A stretch of DNA of 15,251 nt from Pinguiococcus pyrenoidosus (Eukaryota > Sar > Pinguiophyceae > Pinguiochrysidales > Pinguiochrysidaceae), in the NCBI GenBank assembly GCA_019677205.1, contig JAAMXY010001286.1:1-15251 (forward strand), in the 5' to 3' direction. Positions within the stretch are counted from its first letter, which is position 1. Each line of letters begins with the position of its first letter. The notes under the pieces are model-generated. The model saw only the letters and a program-made list of their open reading frames with translations. It ran no database searches and had not been told where the DNA came from. This document shows positions 1 to 8,079 of this stretch, in pieces. The translations under genes were made by a program, and so were the position numbers.

Positions 1-1307
1 ACGAATGATTGGCGAAGATCTCTCCGCGCGCAAAGTCAGAACAGCAGTGATTGGGTGTCAGGGCAACTGCAAGCTGGGAGCTCGCCAAGAGGAAGAAACT
101 GTCGTTTGATCTCCTGCACAGAATTCATCAACTTCTGACAGATATCTCTATAGGAATTTGAGGCACCAAGAGAGAATAAGGAGGCATTGCTTTCTCCTTG
201 CTGTCCGTTGATAGGACTATTTCCCGCCGTGACGGTTAGTTTGCCTATGGAGGCATACGAGACGGCTGATCGGCGCGGCCGGAGGAGAGTGGATGAAAGT
301 CGCATGATCGGTCATTTCCAATCCTCCCGGCAGGCGCGATAACCGATCACGACCGCTATCGGTATGCGGGACGCATACAAAACTAAGTGGCCAACGCCTT
401 GCGCGGACAGGACCGAAAGTGGTGATGCTGAACTGAAGGGCTGTACAAGTGAGGTTGGGTGTACTTTGCGCCGGCGGCAGCGGACGGACTCCGTCCTGCG
501 CACAACCACGCCCAAGACACCCGTTCTTGGTGCCCCTCCGGCCCATCCATGCCAAGGCCTGTGGCGCTCCGTCGCGTCGCTTGCAAGAGAGGGTCCGCGG
601 GACCCTCGGGCGCTGTTGAACGCTAAGGCCTCCTACCGAACACGCGAGTTCTGCGCGGCTCCAGGCCCGCAAGTCGGCTGCACGAACTGCTTTCGTACGC
701 AGCTGCACCTTTCTGCGCTGCTCGATCTTTCGTCTTCCGAAGCTTCGGAAGCGCGCTTCCCCGCCGCTCGCCGCGCCAACCGCTGCACCGGCATCGTCCC
801 CGCTGCGACAGCGGCGCGGAAGCTTTCGGGACCGCGGCGGCGCGCTGCAAGGCCGATTTCGTCCAAAGCGGCACCTCGCGAGCCGGAAAGATCACGAGAA
901 GCCAGCGCCGACGACTGGAGAAGCGTCGGACCTCGGGACAGCGGCAGAAAGAGAGGCTCTCGAAGTCTCAAGGTGGGTCACGACGGCCGGGAACGCGCGC
1001 CGGGGTTTCAAACTGCGCAGCTGCGCCTGCGGCTGCGACGGGAAGCGGAGATACAACCGATTCTCGCCGCCGGGGGTGGTGAACTGAGCTGGGCGCACAG
1101 GCACTCACGAAGCGCCAGCTGAGATGCGCAAAGTGGTTGCCAGGACGCCACGGGGCCGGGGGAACGGCTGGGACGATGTTGTGTGCGCGGGGATCGAAGC
1201 CGTCACAGAAACAGCGGCGACTGATTCGTTGATGCCAACCCCGTCCCCCCGCAGGCTTCATCATTTCTAGCACGTGGACCACCTCCGAGGCGGGAGACTG
1301 GAGCACC
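1..1307. other. Left flank with no supported gene
   Basis: I see no gene here that I can defend. Several long open frames exist on both strands between about 217 and 1390, but they overlap one another, are rich in Arg/Ser/Ala as expected from random GC-rich DNA, and show no domain. A minus-strand ATG at 305 opens an 89-codon frame whose first residues (MRLSSTLLRPRRSAVSY) look like an organelle presequence, so it could be a first exon of a gene leaving the window, but nothing else supports it. A plus-strand ATG at 1124 opens a 47-codon frame that could be an upstream exon of the 1308 gene. Two overlapping perfect palindromes lie at 734-760. Confidence 0.4.
734..760. repeat. Two overlapping perfect palindromes
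   Basis: CTTCCGAAGCTTCGGAAG (734-751) is an 18-nt perfect palindrome. It overlaps GGAAGCGCGCTTCC (747-760), a 14-nt perfect palindrome. They lie about 550 bp upstream of the first supported gene. Possible roles are a dimeric transcription-factor site or nothing; the sequence alone does not decide. Confidence 0.5.
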
Positions 1308-2690
1308 ATGTCCACGGGGTTTCCAGTCGCCCTGAAGGACGACCCGGCCGATACGGCTCGGGTGCTGAACTTCTCCAAGGATGAGTTCACGCAGATGTTC
1401 TTCTCGGCCTACGAATCTCGACCGATCCCGCTATTCTGGCAGAACCTGGCGCGGAAGAAGAAGATGTGAGTGATCGGTTCCGTCCACGCCGCCAAGCTGG
1501 GCCGTCGCGGATGGGCTCACCGCAACGGATGCATGATACCTCTGCAGGGCAACCGCCATGGACGCCATCTACTCGCTCTACTGTGAGATCGCACAGGAGG
1601 TGCAGACCGAATTCAGGAACAACAAGAAGCAAGACTACCGGCTTGCAAAGGTGCTGCTTCATCCTTCTCCGCCTGTGCAAGAAAGAAGCTGGCTCCCCAT
1701 GCGCATCGTCTCGACTGAACTCGGTTTCGCTTTTTGTGTATTGCCCCCCACCCCGGACCTTGCAGGTGCGCCCGGGGCATATGGCGTTGATGGTTGCTTT
1801 GACGGAGAATTGTGAGGAGAAGGACTTGACGAAGCAGAAGATTAAGCGGCGGTTGAAAAATGCGATGCGCCTCACCTTGCGCTCATCGATTGCGACGGCC
1901 GAGTCAGGTGAGCCGGCGATATCGTGAAGTTGGGGGGGGGGCAAGAAGCGCTCAAGAAGGAATGGGGACTGACGCGTACTTGTGTGTCTCCGCTGCCCCG
2001 CCCGCTTCTTTTGACGAGAACAGACGAGCAGATCGATTCTGTGATTCTCACCACGATGACGACTCGCATGGACGAGCTGCTGGACGAGAAGAGGCGGGTT
2101 GCCGGCATGGATCAGAACAAGAAACGAAGATCGCACGAGATCGGCGAGCTGTCAGGATTCGGGGGAGATCCGGATGAGCCGCTCCGAAAAAAGCGGGAAG
2201 TGATCGACTACTACGCGTCTCAAGCGAATCTTGCGCGCCAAGTGCTTCTCCTCGCCAGGGAAGCCCATAGCTTTCCGCAGGAGAAGACTAAAGAGATAGA
2301 TGAGCGAGCCTCCGAGTTCATACACGCCTACATGCAGACGTTGCAAGATGAGTCGTCGTCCATGCTCAAGTACAGCTCGGAGACGGCGGAATCCGCAAGC
2401 GTACAAGAACTACAGGTCGCCCAGGTAAGCGCCGACATGGCGGCGCAGCGGAAAGGATGCAGCTCGTTGACGCCGCCTTGGTTGTTGCGCAGGCGCAGGC
2501 TCAAGCCCTGAAGGCGGCGACGTCAGCAGTGATGAACACCGCGGGACACCCGAACCCTCTGGACATCGGCGCAACCCTTCCTATGCATTATGGAGGTATT
2601 GCCATCCCACCCTTCCGGAGCTTTAACCCTGTCCCAGAACTCAGCGCCGCTCGGGCGCCCGGCATGAACCCGAAGCCGAATGGCAAATGA
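1308..2690 (+). CDS. Orphan helical protein, five exons
   Basis: Proposed join: 1308-1465, 1548-1650, 1766-1907, 2024-2424, 2463-2690, giving 343 residues. Introns are GTGAGT..CTGCAG, GTGCTG..TTGCAG, GTGAGC..AACAG and GTAAGC..TGCAG, and the phases agree at every join (2, 0, 1, 0). I do not recognise a family. The visible product is mostly charged and helix-prone: a KKRK-type cluster near residues 50-53, a lysine-rich stretch (TKQKIKRRLKNAMR) near 111-124, a long helical section from about 130 to 270, an Ala/Gln-rich segment (VVAQAQAQALKAA), then a proline-rich tail. It has no signal peptide or membrane segment. ATG 1308 is the first Met in frame after an upstream TGA near 1231, but a strong acceptor (CCCCCGCAG, ending about 1255) leads into the same frame, so a further upstream exon is possible. 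It is tail-to-tail with the 2895-3394 gene. Expression is inferred only from coherent splicing signals. Confidence 0.65.
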
Positions 2691-2894
2691 TCCCCGCAAG
2701 AATCCGGTTCAGTGCGGCTCTGTGTCTCTAGCAACGATTTTGTGTAGACTGTCCAAGGGCGAAGCGGTGCGCTAGTCTCGCGCGGGGAATCATTTCAGAT
2801 GGTAGGCGCGTCTGAAAGGCCAAGTAACTGAAAAGGCTTTCACTCCCACACTCTCTATCGAAACCCCCTCTCCGTCGCCCTCTCCTTCTCGCTC

Positions 2895-3394
2895 TCATCG
2901 ATTGTGATTCACCGGCACCGCGAAGCAGCCCGTGCATTGCTCGAGCATCTCTTGAAACGCGCTGTACGTGTTCGAAGCCTGTTTCTTTGCCGCAGGAGCT
3001 GCTGCCTTCTTCGGTCCCTTGGCCGGATTCAGCTCCGCCCGTTCCATGGACACCTGCGGCTGGGGGAAGCTTGGAGCCATCGGACTGAGGGGCGGAGGAC
3101 TGCCGTTGAGGAACTCGCCGTCCTCTTCAAGGATCAACACATCGTCCTCTTCCGCAGGAACTTCCGGCTCTTCCTCTTCCGCCTGAGGCGCTTCTGTCGT
3201 CCCCTTCACCTCCTCACTGAAAAGTTTGAGGGATCAAGAATCCGCATTGGGCATTGGGATTGGTGTACAAGCTTAACTCACCTCTCCCTCTTTTCGGGCG
3301 TCTCATCGTCAACGGCTCCCTCCGCAGCTGCGCTGTTCAAAGGCGTCCCTTCCTTGTCTTCAGAAGCCGCCGCTTCGTCCTCCTCGGGTTTCAT
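2895..3394 (-). CDS. Small acidic low-complexity protein, two exons
   Basis: Proposed join on the minus strand: 3394-3282, then 3216-2895, with a 65-nt GTGAGT..TTTCAG intron, giving 144 residues. Splicing removes an in-frame TGA at the donor and restores the frame (AG plus T gives Ser), which supports the model. The product starts MKPEEDEAAASED, has a Glu/Asp-rich middle (EEEEPEVPAEEDDVLILEEDGEF), a proline-rich stretch, an Ala/Lys patch (KGPKKAAAPAAKK) and a C-terminal segment SAFQEMLEQCTGCFAVPV containing two cysteines. No known domain, signal peptide or membrane helix is visible, and the low complexity suggests disorder. It is divergent from the 3778 gene, 383 bp apart, and convergent with the 1308-2690 gene, 204 bp apart. 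Function unknown. Confidence 0.6.
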
Positions 3395-3777
3395 TGCGCT
3401 CTTCCAAGGCCCGTGGGAGCCACAGCCACCGAAATGGAGGTGAAATATCACGCGCGGCGCGCGCTCTCAACGAAGGAAGAATTCCGTGAAATGACCCGCT
3501 CTTACGCTGTTGTTCATGCAGATAGCGTTTGGAACCGATAGAAACGGAGCACTGCCCAATTGGGGGAGGCTGCGCAAGCCAGCTGCGCGGTTTCATTTGT
3601 CCACGACTTCAACCTTATCGAAAAAGTTTTTCAAAAAGGACGGATGTGATGGCTTATCAAAGGTCCCTCAGCAAGGCGCTCACTTGGACGTGAAGCCGCC
3701 GCGAAGAAGCGAAGAAGCGAAGAAGCCTCAGATCCCCGCACTGTTCAGCTGACGCAAGCGCTGCATGGGCCGCTCGG
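3395..3777. promoter_or_regulatory. Shared divergent intergenic region
   Basis: This 383-bp gap separates two head-to-head start codons and should hold both promoters. It has no obvious TATA box. Visible structure: an inverted repeat GAAAAA-G-TTTTTC at 3620-3632, and three tandem copies of GAAGAAGC at 3703-3726. A short open frame at 3510-3752 has no recognisable product. The role as a promoter is inferred from gene orientation only. Confidence 0.4.
3703..3726 (+). repeat. Short tandem repeat GAAGAAGC x3
   Basis: Three perfect head-to-tail copies of an 8-bp unit about 50 bp upstream of the proposed ATG of the 3778 gene, probably in its 5' leader. It has purine-only character apart from the C. 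No function can be read from it. Confidence 0.7.
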
Positions 3778-3960
3778 ATGTGGAAGGCTCTGACGGATAT
3801 CCTTGACGATGGCCTGGATGGCCAAGTGTGGGCAGACGAGGGAGCTGCGAACAAGTCCAGTCAATTAAAGGATTATGGTGGGTGTTTGGTTGTTTGTTTC
3901 TCTCTTTTCTCTCTTCTCTCTCTTTTCTCTCTTCTTTCTCTTTCTTCTTTCTCTCTCTCT

Positions 3961-4012
<52 letters not shown>

Positions 4013-4914
4013 TCTCATTTGTCTTTCAGTGAACACAGTCTTCTTCTTCTTCTTCTACACAAGTTTTACTCAGGCTGTCCTGAACGCCACTAAGTGTTTC
4101 GATTTGCAACTTCATCCTAGATCGAAACCAGGCGGACACGCCGTCCAAAGCAAGTGGAGACGGCGCCAGTCCCACGAGAGCAGTCGGCCCCAACGACACA
4201 GCAGACACCTTCCGCATCCAGAAAAAGCTGGCCGATGTGGATCAAGACTGGGAAAAGATCTGGGAAGAAGTCAAGTCGCCCTCAGGCAAAGCTGCCCCTC
4301 CCAAGGAGCATCCTCCCAAAGAAGCTGCGGCGCCAGACTCCCAGTCCCCATGGGGCAGCTTCTTCAGCGCCGCAGGCTTGAGCTCGCTGGCCGGCGCGGA
4401 CACCAGCAAGCCGGAGCAAGCGCCAGAAGCATCGACATCAGCGCCTGCTTCAGCAGCTGCGACGCAAAGCACAACGCCGGTCCCCGAGGCTCTGAAGACC
4501 ATCGGATCGTGGTTCACGGTCGAGCCGACGCAGCGAAAGGCGGATGCCGAAGATGCCGACGACGCTCCACAACAAGGGGCCGCGGCAGAGGCTGATGAGC
4601 AGGAGTCAGAGGCGGAGCCGCATCAGCCGGCGGCGTCGGCGGATGCTTCATCTTCCCCTTCTTCTCCGGCGCCAGCGGATGCGCAGCAAGCCATCACTCC
4701 TGCCAGTGTCTCGGGGGCTCCGGCGTCCTTGACAACGGGCCTTGAGGAGCTGGAGGCATTAGAAGCGAGCCTCGGATCTCTAGATATTCAGGAGCATAGC
4801 GGCGGAACGCCTGCGGATCTGATCTCAGCAGACGGATTAGACTTTGATTTGGACGCCTTTGCAGAGGACCTCAACTTGACTGCGAGTGTCGAGGATACAA
4901 GCAGAGAAAGTTGA
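3778..4914 (+). CDS. Ala/Ser/Pro-rich acidic protein, two exons
   Basis: Proposed join: 3778-3877 and 4121-4914, 297 residues. The donor is G|GTGGGT and the acceptor is TTCATCCTAG; the phase 1 join gives Asp34. Acceptors nearer the pyrimidine tract (ends 4029, 4038) are excluded because the same frame meets TGA at 4030 or 4081. The N-terminus MWKALTDILDDGLDG is short and amphipathic. Residues 61-88 (DTADTFRIQKKL.. to ..EKIWEEVK) look like a short coiled coil. A PWGSFF patch near 110-115 follows, then about 130 residues of low-complexity Ala/Ser/Pro/Glu and an acidic hydrophobic end (DGLDFDLDAFAEDLNL). No enzyme domain, signal peptide or membrane helix is seen. The family is not recognised; a scaffold or trafficking accessory protein is only a guess. 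The ATG context is weak (C at -3), and an upstream ATG at 3765 opens a 13-codon out-of-frame ORF that overlaps it. Confidence 0.6.
3897..4016 (+). repeat. 120-nt pure pyrimidine tract with (TC)22 core
   Basis: Every base from 3897 to 4016 is C or T, ending in 22 uninterrupted TC units (3965-4008). It lies inside the intron of the 3778-4914 gene, about 100 nt before the proposed acceptor. A (TTC)n run follows at about 4040-4056. Such mirror-symmetric homopyrimidine DNA is known to form triplex (H-DNA) and to be length-polymorphic. Here it may also act as a long polypyrimidine signal. Confidence 0.9.
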
Positions 4915-5538
4915 CAACGTGCAGTGCTTGCTCCTCGTTCTATCAAGAACAAACATTCCTCCATTCCTCTTTGCATGGTCCTTGCAAGATATACTGGCCA
5001 GTTTGTGCCTATCTTTGTTTTAGTAGCGCTCTGTATTTGTGTTGAATACGAGGACGTTGCAATGGATCCGTCGAAGACAGCATGCTCTCCTCACGACACG
5101 AAACGAAACATAACGAATTTCGTCTTGGAGGGGACCCAACCTTCCAAGCAAAGCAAGGCGGTGAAGTTGACGTTTCAGGTTTCCAGGATACCGGTTCGAT
5201 TCCAGGGAATCCGCATGTTTTATACAGCATACATATATAATATGTTTTGTCTCCAATCAATCGAGTTGGCGGAGATTCGTGTGCAATGCAATCATGAACG
5301 ATCGGAAGCCAGGACTGATTTCCCTGTGAGCATATCCACCTAAGCATCGGAAAAGGACCCGGAATTTCGCGACCAATCCGCAGGGCCTTTCCTATCGAAT
5401 ACAACTGATAGCAGCGCTGGCACCAGCGACGTGAGCAATCACTAAGGTATAATACCGGACGATCCACACGGTATATATACAATAATGTGTATCAAGTATC
5501 GAGGCAAGGCAGGCTGAAGCGATTCCAGCCAGGGCTGG

Positions 5539-5545
5539 TATAAAA
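5539..5545 (+). promoter_or_regulatory. TATA box for the glycosyltransferase gene
   Basis: TATAAAA at 5539-5545 matches the canonical TATA box. It is directly preceded by an inverted repeat, CCAGCC-AG-GGCTGG (5525-5538). It would place transcription start near 5565-5575 and give a leader of roughly 210 nt before ATG 5781. Assignment rests on sequence match and position only. Confidence 0.45.
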
Positions 5546-5591
5546 TCTTCGCTTGCGAGGCACCGAAACAAGCGGCCTGGAGAGAGCTGTC

Positions 5592-5616
5592 CAAGCAAGC
5601 AAGGAAGCAAGCAAGC
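5592..5616 (+). repeat. Imperfect AAGC tandem repeat
   Basis: CAAGCAAGCAAGGAAGCAAG and the next few bases form about six AAGC-type units with one interruption. The repeat lies in the presumed 5' leader of the gene at 5781. No function is evident. Confidence 0.6.
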
Positions 5617-5780
5617 CACGGGTTCGAGACCTCTCAGCCAGCTTTCAGACTTGAGAAGTTGCTCGATGCCGGCCTCCAGGATAGAAACGGAGAGTTCAGC
5701 GCCGCTCCAAAGAAAGACGCGCACCTGATCCGCAGACGAAGGCTTGTGCTCAACGGCCCGAAGCCACAGGCTTCTCGGAG

Positions 5781-6782
5781 ATGGCTGGTATCTTCGGAGC
5801 AAGGACCTCACCCTTGAGGCTTCTTTGGGCATGCGCGGGATTGCTGGCGACTGTGGCGCTGGGCGACGAGCTCCGCCTCATCAGTCCCTTGACAGGCGAA
5901 GTTGTCCAGGAGCGTACCCAGTTTTTCAGCATCTACCCTTTGGAAGGGCACTTGGATGAAAGCTCGGACATCGCCCTCGTGTTCATGATGGATAGCGCCT
6001 GCGCGATGAATCCGAACACCACGTTGTATGTGTACACGTATGTCGCTACGATAGATCCTGCCCTGGGTCGAAGACTAGAGAGCAGCGGGGGCTGCCGCGT
6101 GGTCGTGTTGCGCTTCGATCCCTTGACGTTCTTCAAGGATACTCCCGTCGAGGGCTGGGTTGAAGACCACAAGGCATGGCACAAGCCGGGCATCCTGCCG
6201 AAATGGCATGTGGACATAGCAGATCTCTTCCGCATTGCCGCGCAGTGGAAGTACGGCGGTTGGTACCTCGACCACGATACGTTAGTGATTCGAAAGCTGG
6301 ACGGCCTCGAGAACGTAGTGGGAATCGAGAACTTCCGGAGGCGGATGATCAACAACGCGGTGTCGCACTTCCACCGCGGCCATCGCTTCCTGGAGGCGAT
6401 GATGTATCACGTCATGGAAGCGTACAATCCGCGCGTGTTCTTGTCGGCGGGGCCCGTCGCGTTGCGATCAGTGCTCAGGGACTGGGACCACACTGACTGC
6501 GACGACCGTATGCAATGCGTTCGCGTGCTTGACGACAGATACTTCTATCGATTCGGGCCCACCGAAGCGCACGTGAAGAAGCTGTTCTACACGCCCGCGT
6601 CCGAGGAGTTCTTCGAGGAGCTGCAAACCTCTTCCTTTGCATTCCATTTCTGGGTCTTCTACACCCAACCGGTTCGCTTCGTTCGGGGTTCCGTTTTCCA
6701 TAGAGCTTTCCGTCGATCCTGCGGTGCGTGCTTCGCGTTGCAGAGCGCAGTCGATGAAGGGGAAGATCCTCAGTCGACTTGA
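5781..6782 (+). CDS. GT32/A4GALT-like glycosyltransferase with DXD motif
   Basis: 333 residues, intronless. A hydrophobic N-terminal segment (about 12-28, LRLLWACAGLLATVALG) is a signal anchor or signal peptide and implies the secretory pathway, probably Golgi. The core ADLFRIAAQWKYGGWYLDHD (147-166) matches the 'glycosyltransferase sugar-binding region containing DXD' family (GT32; yeast Och1, animal alpha-1,4-galactosyltransferase A4GALT). DHD at 164-166 is the expected metal and nucleotide-sugar site. GP at 224-225 and the C-terminal FHFW (288-291) fit the conserved GP and HxW-type positions of the A4GALT subgroup. One N-glycosylation sequon, NTT, starts at 79. The likely reaction is transfer of a hexose from a nucleotide sugar to a glycan or glycolipid; donor and acceptor cannot be read. 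The ATG has a good context (G at -3 and +4). A TATA box lies 236 bp upstream. Its stop is 73 bp from the stop of the convergent NUDT6-like gene. Confidence 0.85.
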   Translation: MAGIFGARTSPLRLLWACAGLLATVALGDELRLISPLTGEVVQERTQFFSIYPLEGHLDESSDIALVFMMDSACAMNPNTTLYVYTYVATIDPALGRRLESSGGCRVVVLRFDPLTFFKDTPVEGWVEDHKAWHKPGILPKWHVDIADLFRIAAQWKYGGWYLDHDTLVIRKLDGLENVVGIENFRRRMINNAVSHFHRGHRFLEAMMYHVMEAYNPRVFLSAGPVALRSVLRDWDHTDCDDRMQCVRVLDDRYFYRFGPTEAHVKKLFYTPASEEFFEELQTSSFAFHFWVFYTQPVRFVRGSVFHRAFRRSCGACFALQSAVDEGEDPQST

Positions 6783-6855
6783 TTGACACAATGGATTCCA
6801 TTGATTCACCATTGCATGCAGCCAGTTGCCCTTTCGCTTCGCCTTGCATTCCCCC

Positions 6856-8079
6856 TCACTGTTCGTCGCTGGGGAATTCTTGTCCACCGACAAACCTGCC
6901 GTGGTAAAACTTGAAGGGCGGTCGGTTCTTCTGAAAGTTCGGCAACTCGATCTCGACGATGGGTCCGTCGTGCTGGTCTGCGCGTACTTCTGCCTGAAGG
7001 ATCCTCGCTAGCAGGTGATTCATGGGGTGTCGGGTTGACACCTCCACATACTCGCTGATGGGCATCCACTTGGCCTCCAACAGCTCGTGCGTGTCAATGT
7101 TGAACTCGGTCGACAGTGGTGCGAGCTGCGCAACAAAGTACAGATCCGAGGCCCCAAACGCCGCTCCGTGCATGTGCCGCACGCCCAAGAGAGACACGTG
7201 CTTCGTGTCGCACTTGATACCCGTCTCTTCTTCAACCTAGGGAGTTTTTGGAGCGGCAAGACCTTCGTTAAGAGTCGCCTCCGACTTCTTGCAACTCCTC
7301 CGCTTCTGTCCCGGTGCGCCACGGACGTACCTCCCGCGCCGCAGTTTCCCCAATATCTTCCCCCAAGTCCGCCAGGCCTCCTGGCAGCTTCCAACCGCTG
7401 CGCTGTACCAGACACAGGAAGAACTTTTGAGAAGTTGTACGTATCTTCCCTTGCGGATCGTTCTCGCGCATCACCTTGTCCCTCTCCTTCACGGCCAGCA
7501 CGCGAGGCTCTCCCCATTCGGGCTCCTCGCGCACCACGGCTGCGCCCACTCCGACGCGGTGCGTCGCATAGGGCGGCACTCGATCGGGCACATCCGCAAG
7601 CCACTTGACCAGTGCCATGTCGCCCTCGGGACTGTTGTGGTGGCAGCGAAAGCCGTGACGCTGCGCCACGGCAGCATACTCGGCACGCTCCAGCGGCAGC
7701 GACAGCCACGCCGCACTCCTGCCTTCCGCCTTCCACTGCTCTAAGCTCGCCCCCAGGCGCTCTCCGAACAGCTGCAGTCTGGCGTAAGTCATCAGGGCCG
7801 CCGAGGCCGTGGGAATCGCCAGCGTCGGCCGATTGTCCGAGTCCACGAAGGACAGCGCAGATGGGAACTCCTCCGCCACGTCTTTCCACTGCACGCCCAC
7901 GGCTCCGTAGGCCAATTCTTGGCATGGGAACACCGCCCTGGCGTCGTAGCTGCTTAAAGAGCTGGAAAGAAGCGGCGGAAGTTCCCGTCAGACGCCGCCA
8001 AACCTGCAACAAGGCCGCGTGCGACGCACCGGACCATCGCCACTGGGCGGCACAGCCCCACAAAGCGGCGCCAGATCAT
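6856..8079 (-). CDS. NUDT6: NUDT6-like Nudix hydrolase, four exons
   Basis: Proposed minus-strand join: 8079-8030, 7961-7475, 7402-7331, 7236-6856, giving 329 residues (human NUDT6 is about 316). Introns are 68, 72 and 94 nt (GTGCGT..TTCCAG, GTGATG..GTACAG, GTACGT..CCCTAG). The third join completes the Nudix box GX5EX7REUXEEXGU at 188-210: G188, E194, R202-E203, E206-E207, G209, all present. The N-terminal half resembles the NUDT6/plant NUDX2 pre-Nudix domain (WKAEGRSAAWLSLPLE, HGFRCHHN, PPYATHRVGVGAAVV). The C-terminus (VRHMHGAAFGASDLYFVAQL, KFYHGRF) also fits. The family hydrolyses nucleotide diphosphates linked to other groups; the substrate here is unknown. The first 28 residues (MIWRRFVGLCRPVAMVRSLS..) are Arg-rich without acids, as in mitochondrial presequences. 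The first exon and the 72-nt intron are the least certain parts. Head-to-head with PCYT2. Confidence 0.82.

Larger units (their letters stand above)
4915..5780. other. 866-bp spacer: 3' end, then promoter and 5' leader
   Basis: This spacer is AT-richer than its neighbours. The left half should include the 3' end of the 3778-4914 gene. An ATG at 4975 opens a 122-codon frame to 5343 whose start (QFVPIFVLVALCICVEY) resembles a signal anchor, but composition and lack of a family make it doubtful. The right half contains palindromes (5415-5428 hairpin arms CGCTGG/CCAGCG, GGTATAATACC at 5446-5456, GTATATATAC at 5471-5480), a TATA box at 5539, AAGC repeats near 5592-5616 and a 20-codon upstream ORF at 5666-5728. 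B-box-like GGTTCGA strings near 5195 and 5620 do not belong to a foldable tRNA. Confidence 0.5.

Noticed and set aside
36-305. 89-codon minus-strand frame with a presequence-like start
   Set aside because: It has a true ATG, but no domain, no convincing donor and no second exon in the window, so it is not supportable as a gene.
364-1122. 252-codon plus-strand open frame and overlapping minus-strand frames
   Set aside because: Arg/Ser/Ala-biased composition typical of GC-rich non-coding DNA, mutually overlapping on both strands, and no family resemblance.
4017-4038. Splice acceptors at 4029 and 4038 right after the pyrimidine tract
   Set aside because: Exons starting there run into TGA at 4030 or 4081 in the frame needed for the downstream protein.
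5190-5215. tRNA B-box-like GGTTCGATTCC
   Set aside because: The flanking bases do not pair into a T arm and acceptor stem, and no A box lies at the right distance.
5615-5640. Second B-box-like GGTTCGAGACC
   Set aside because: T-stem pairing fails beyond two or three bases and no cloverleaf can be drawn.
7020-8063. 347-codon minus-strand frame overlapping the NUDT6-like gene
   Set aside because: Another frame of the same strand; only the spliced frame reconstructs the NUDT6 domain and the full Nudix box.
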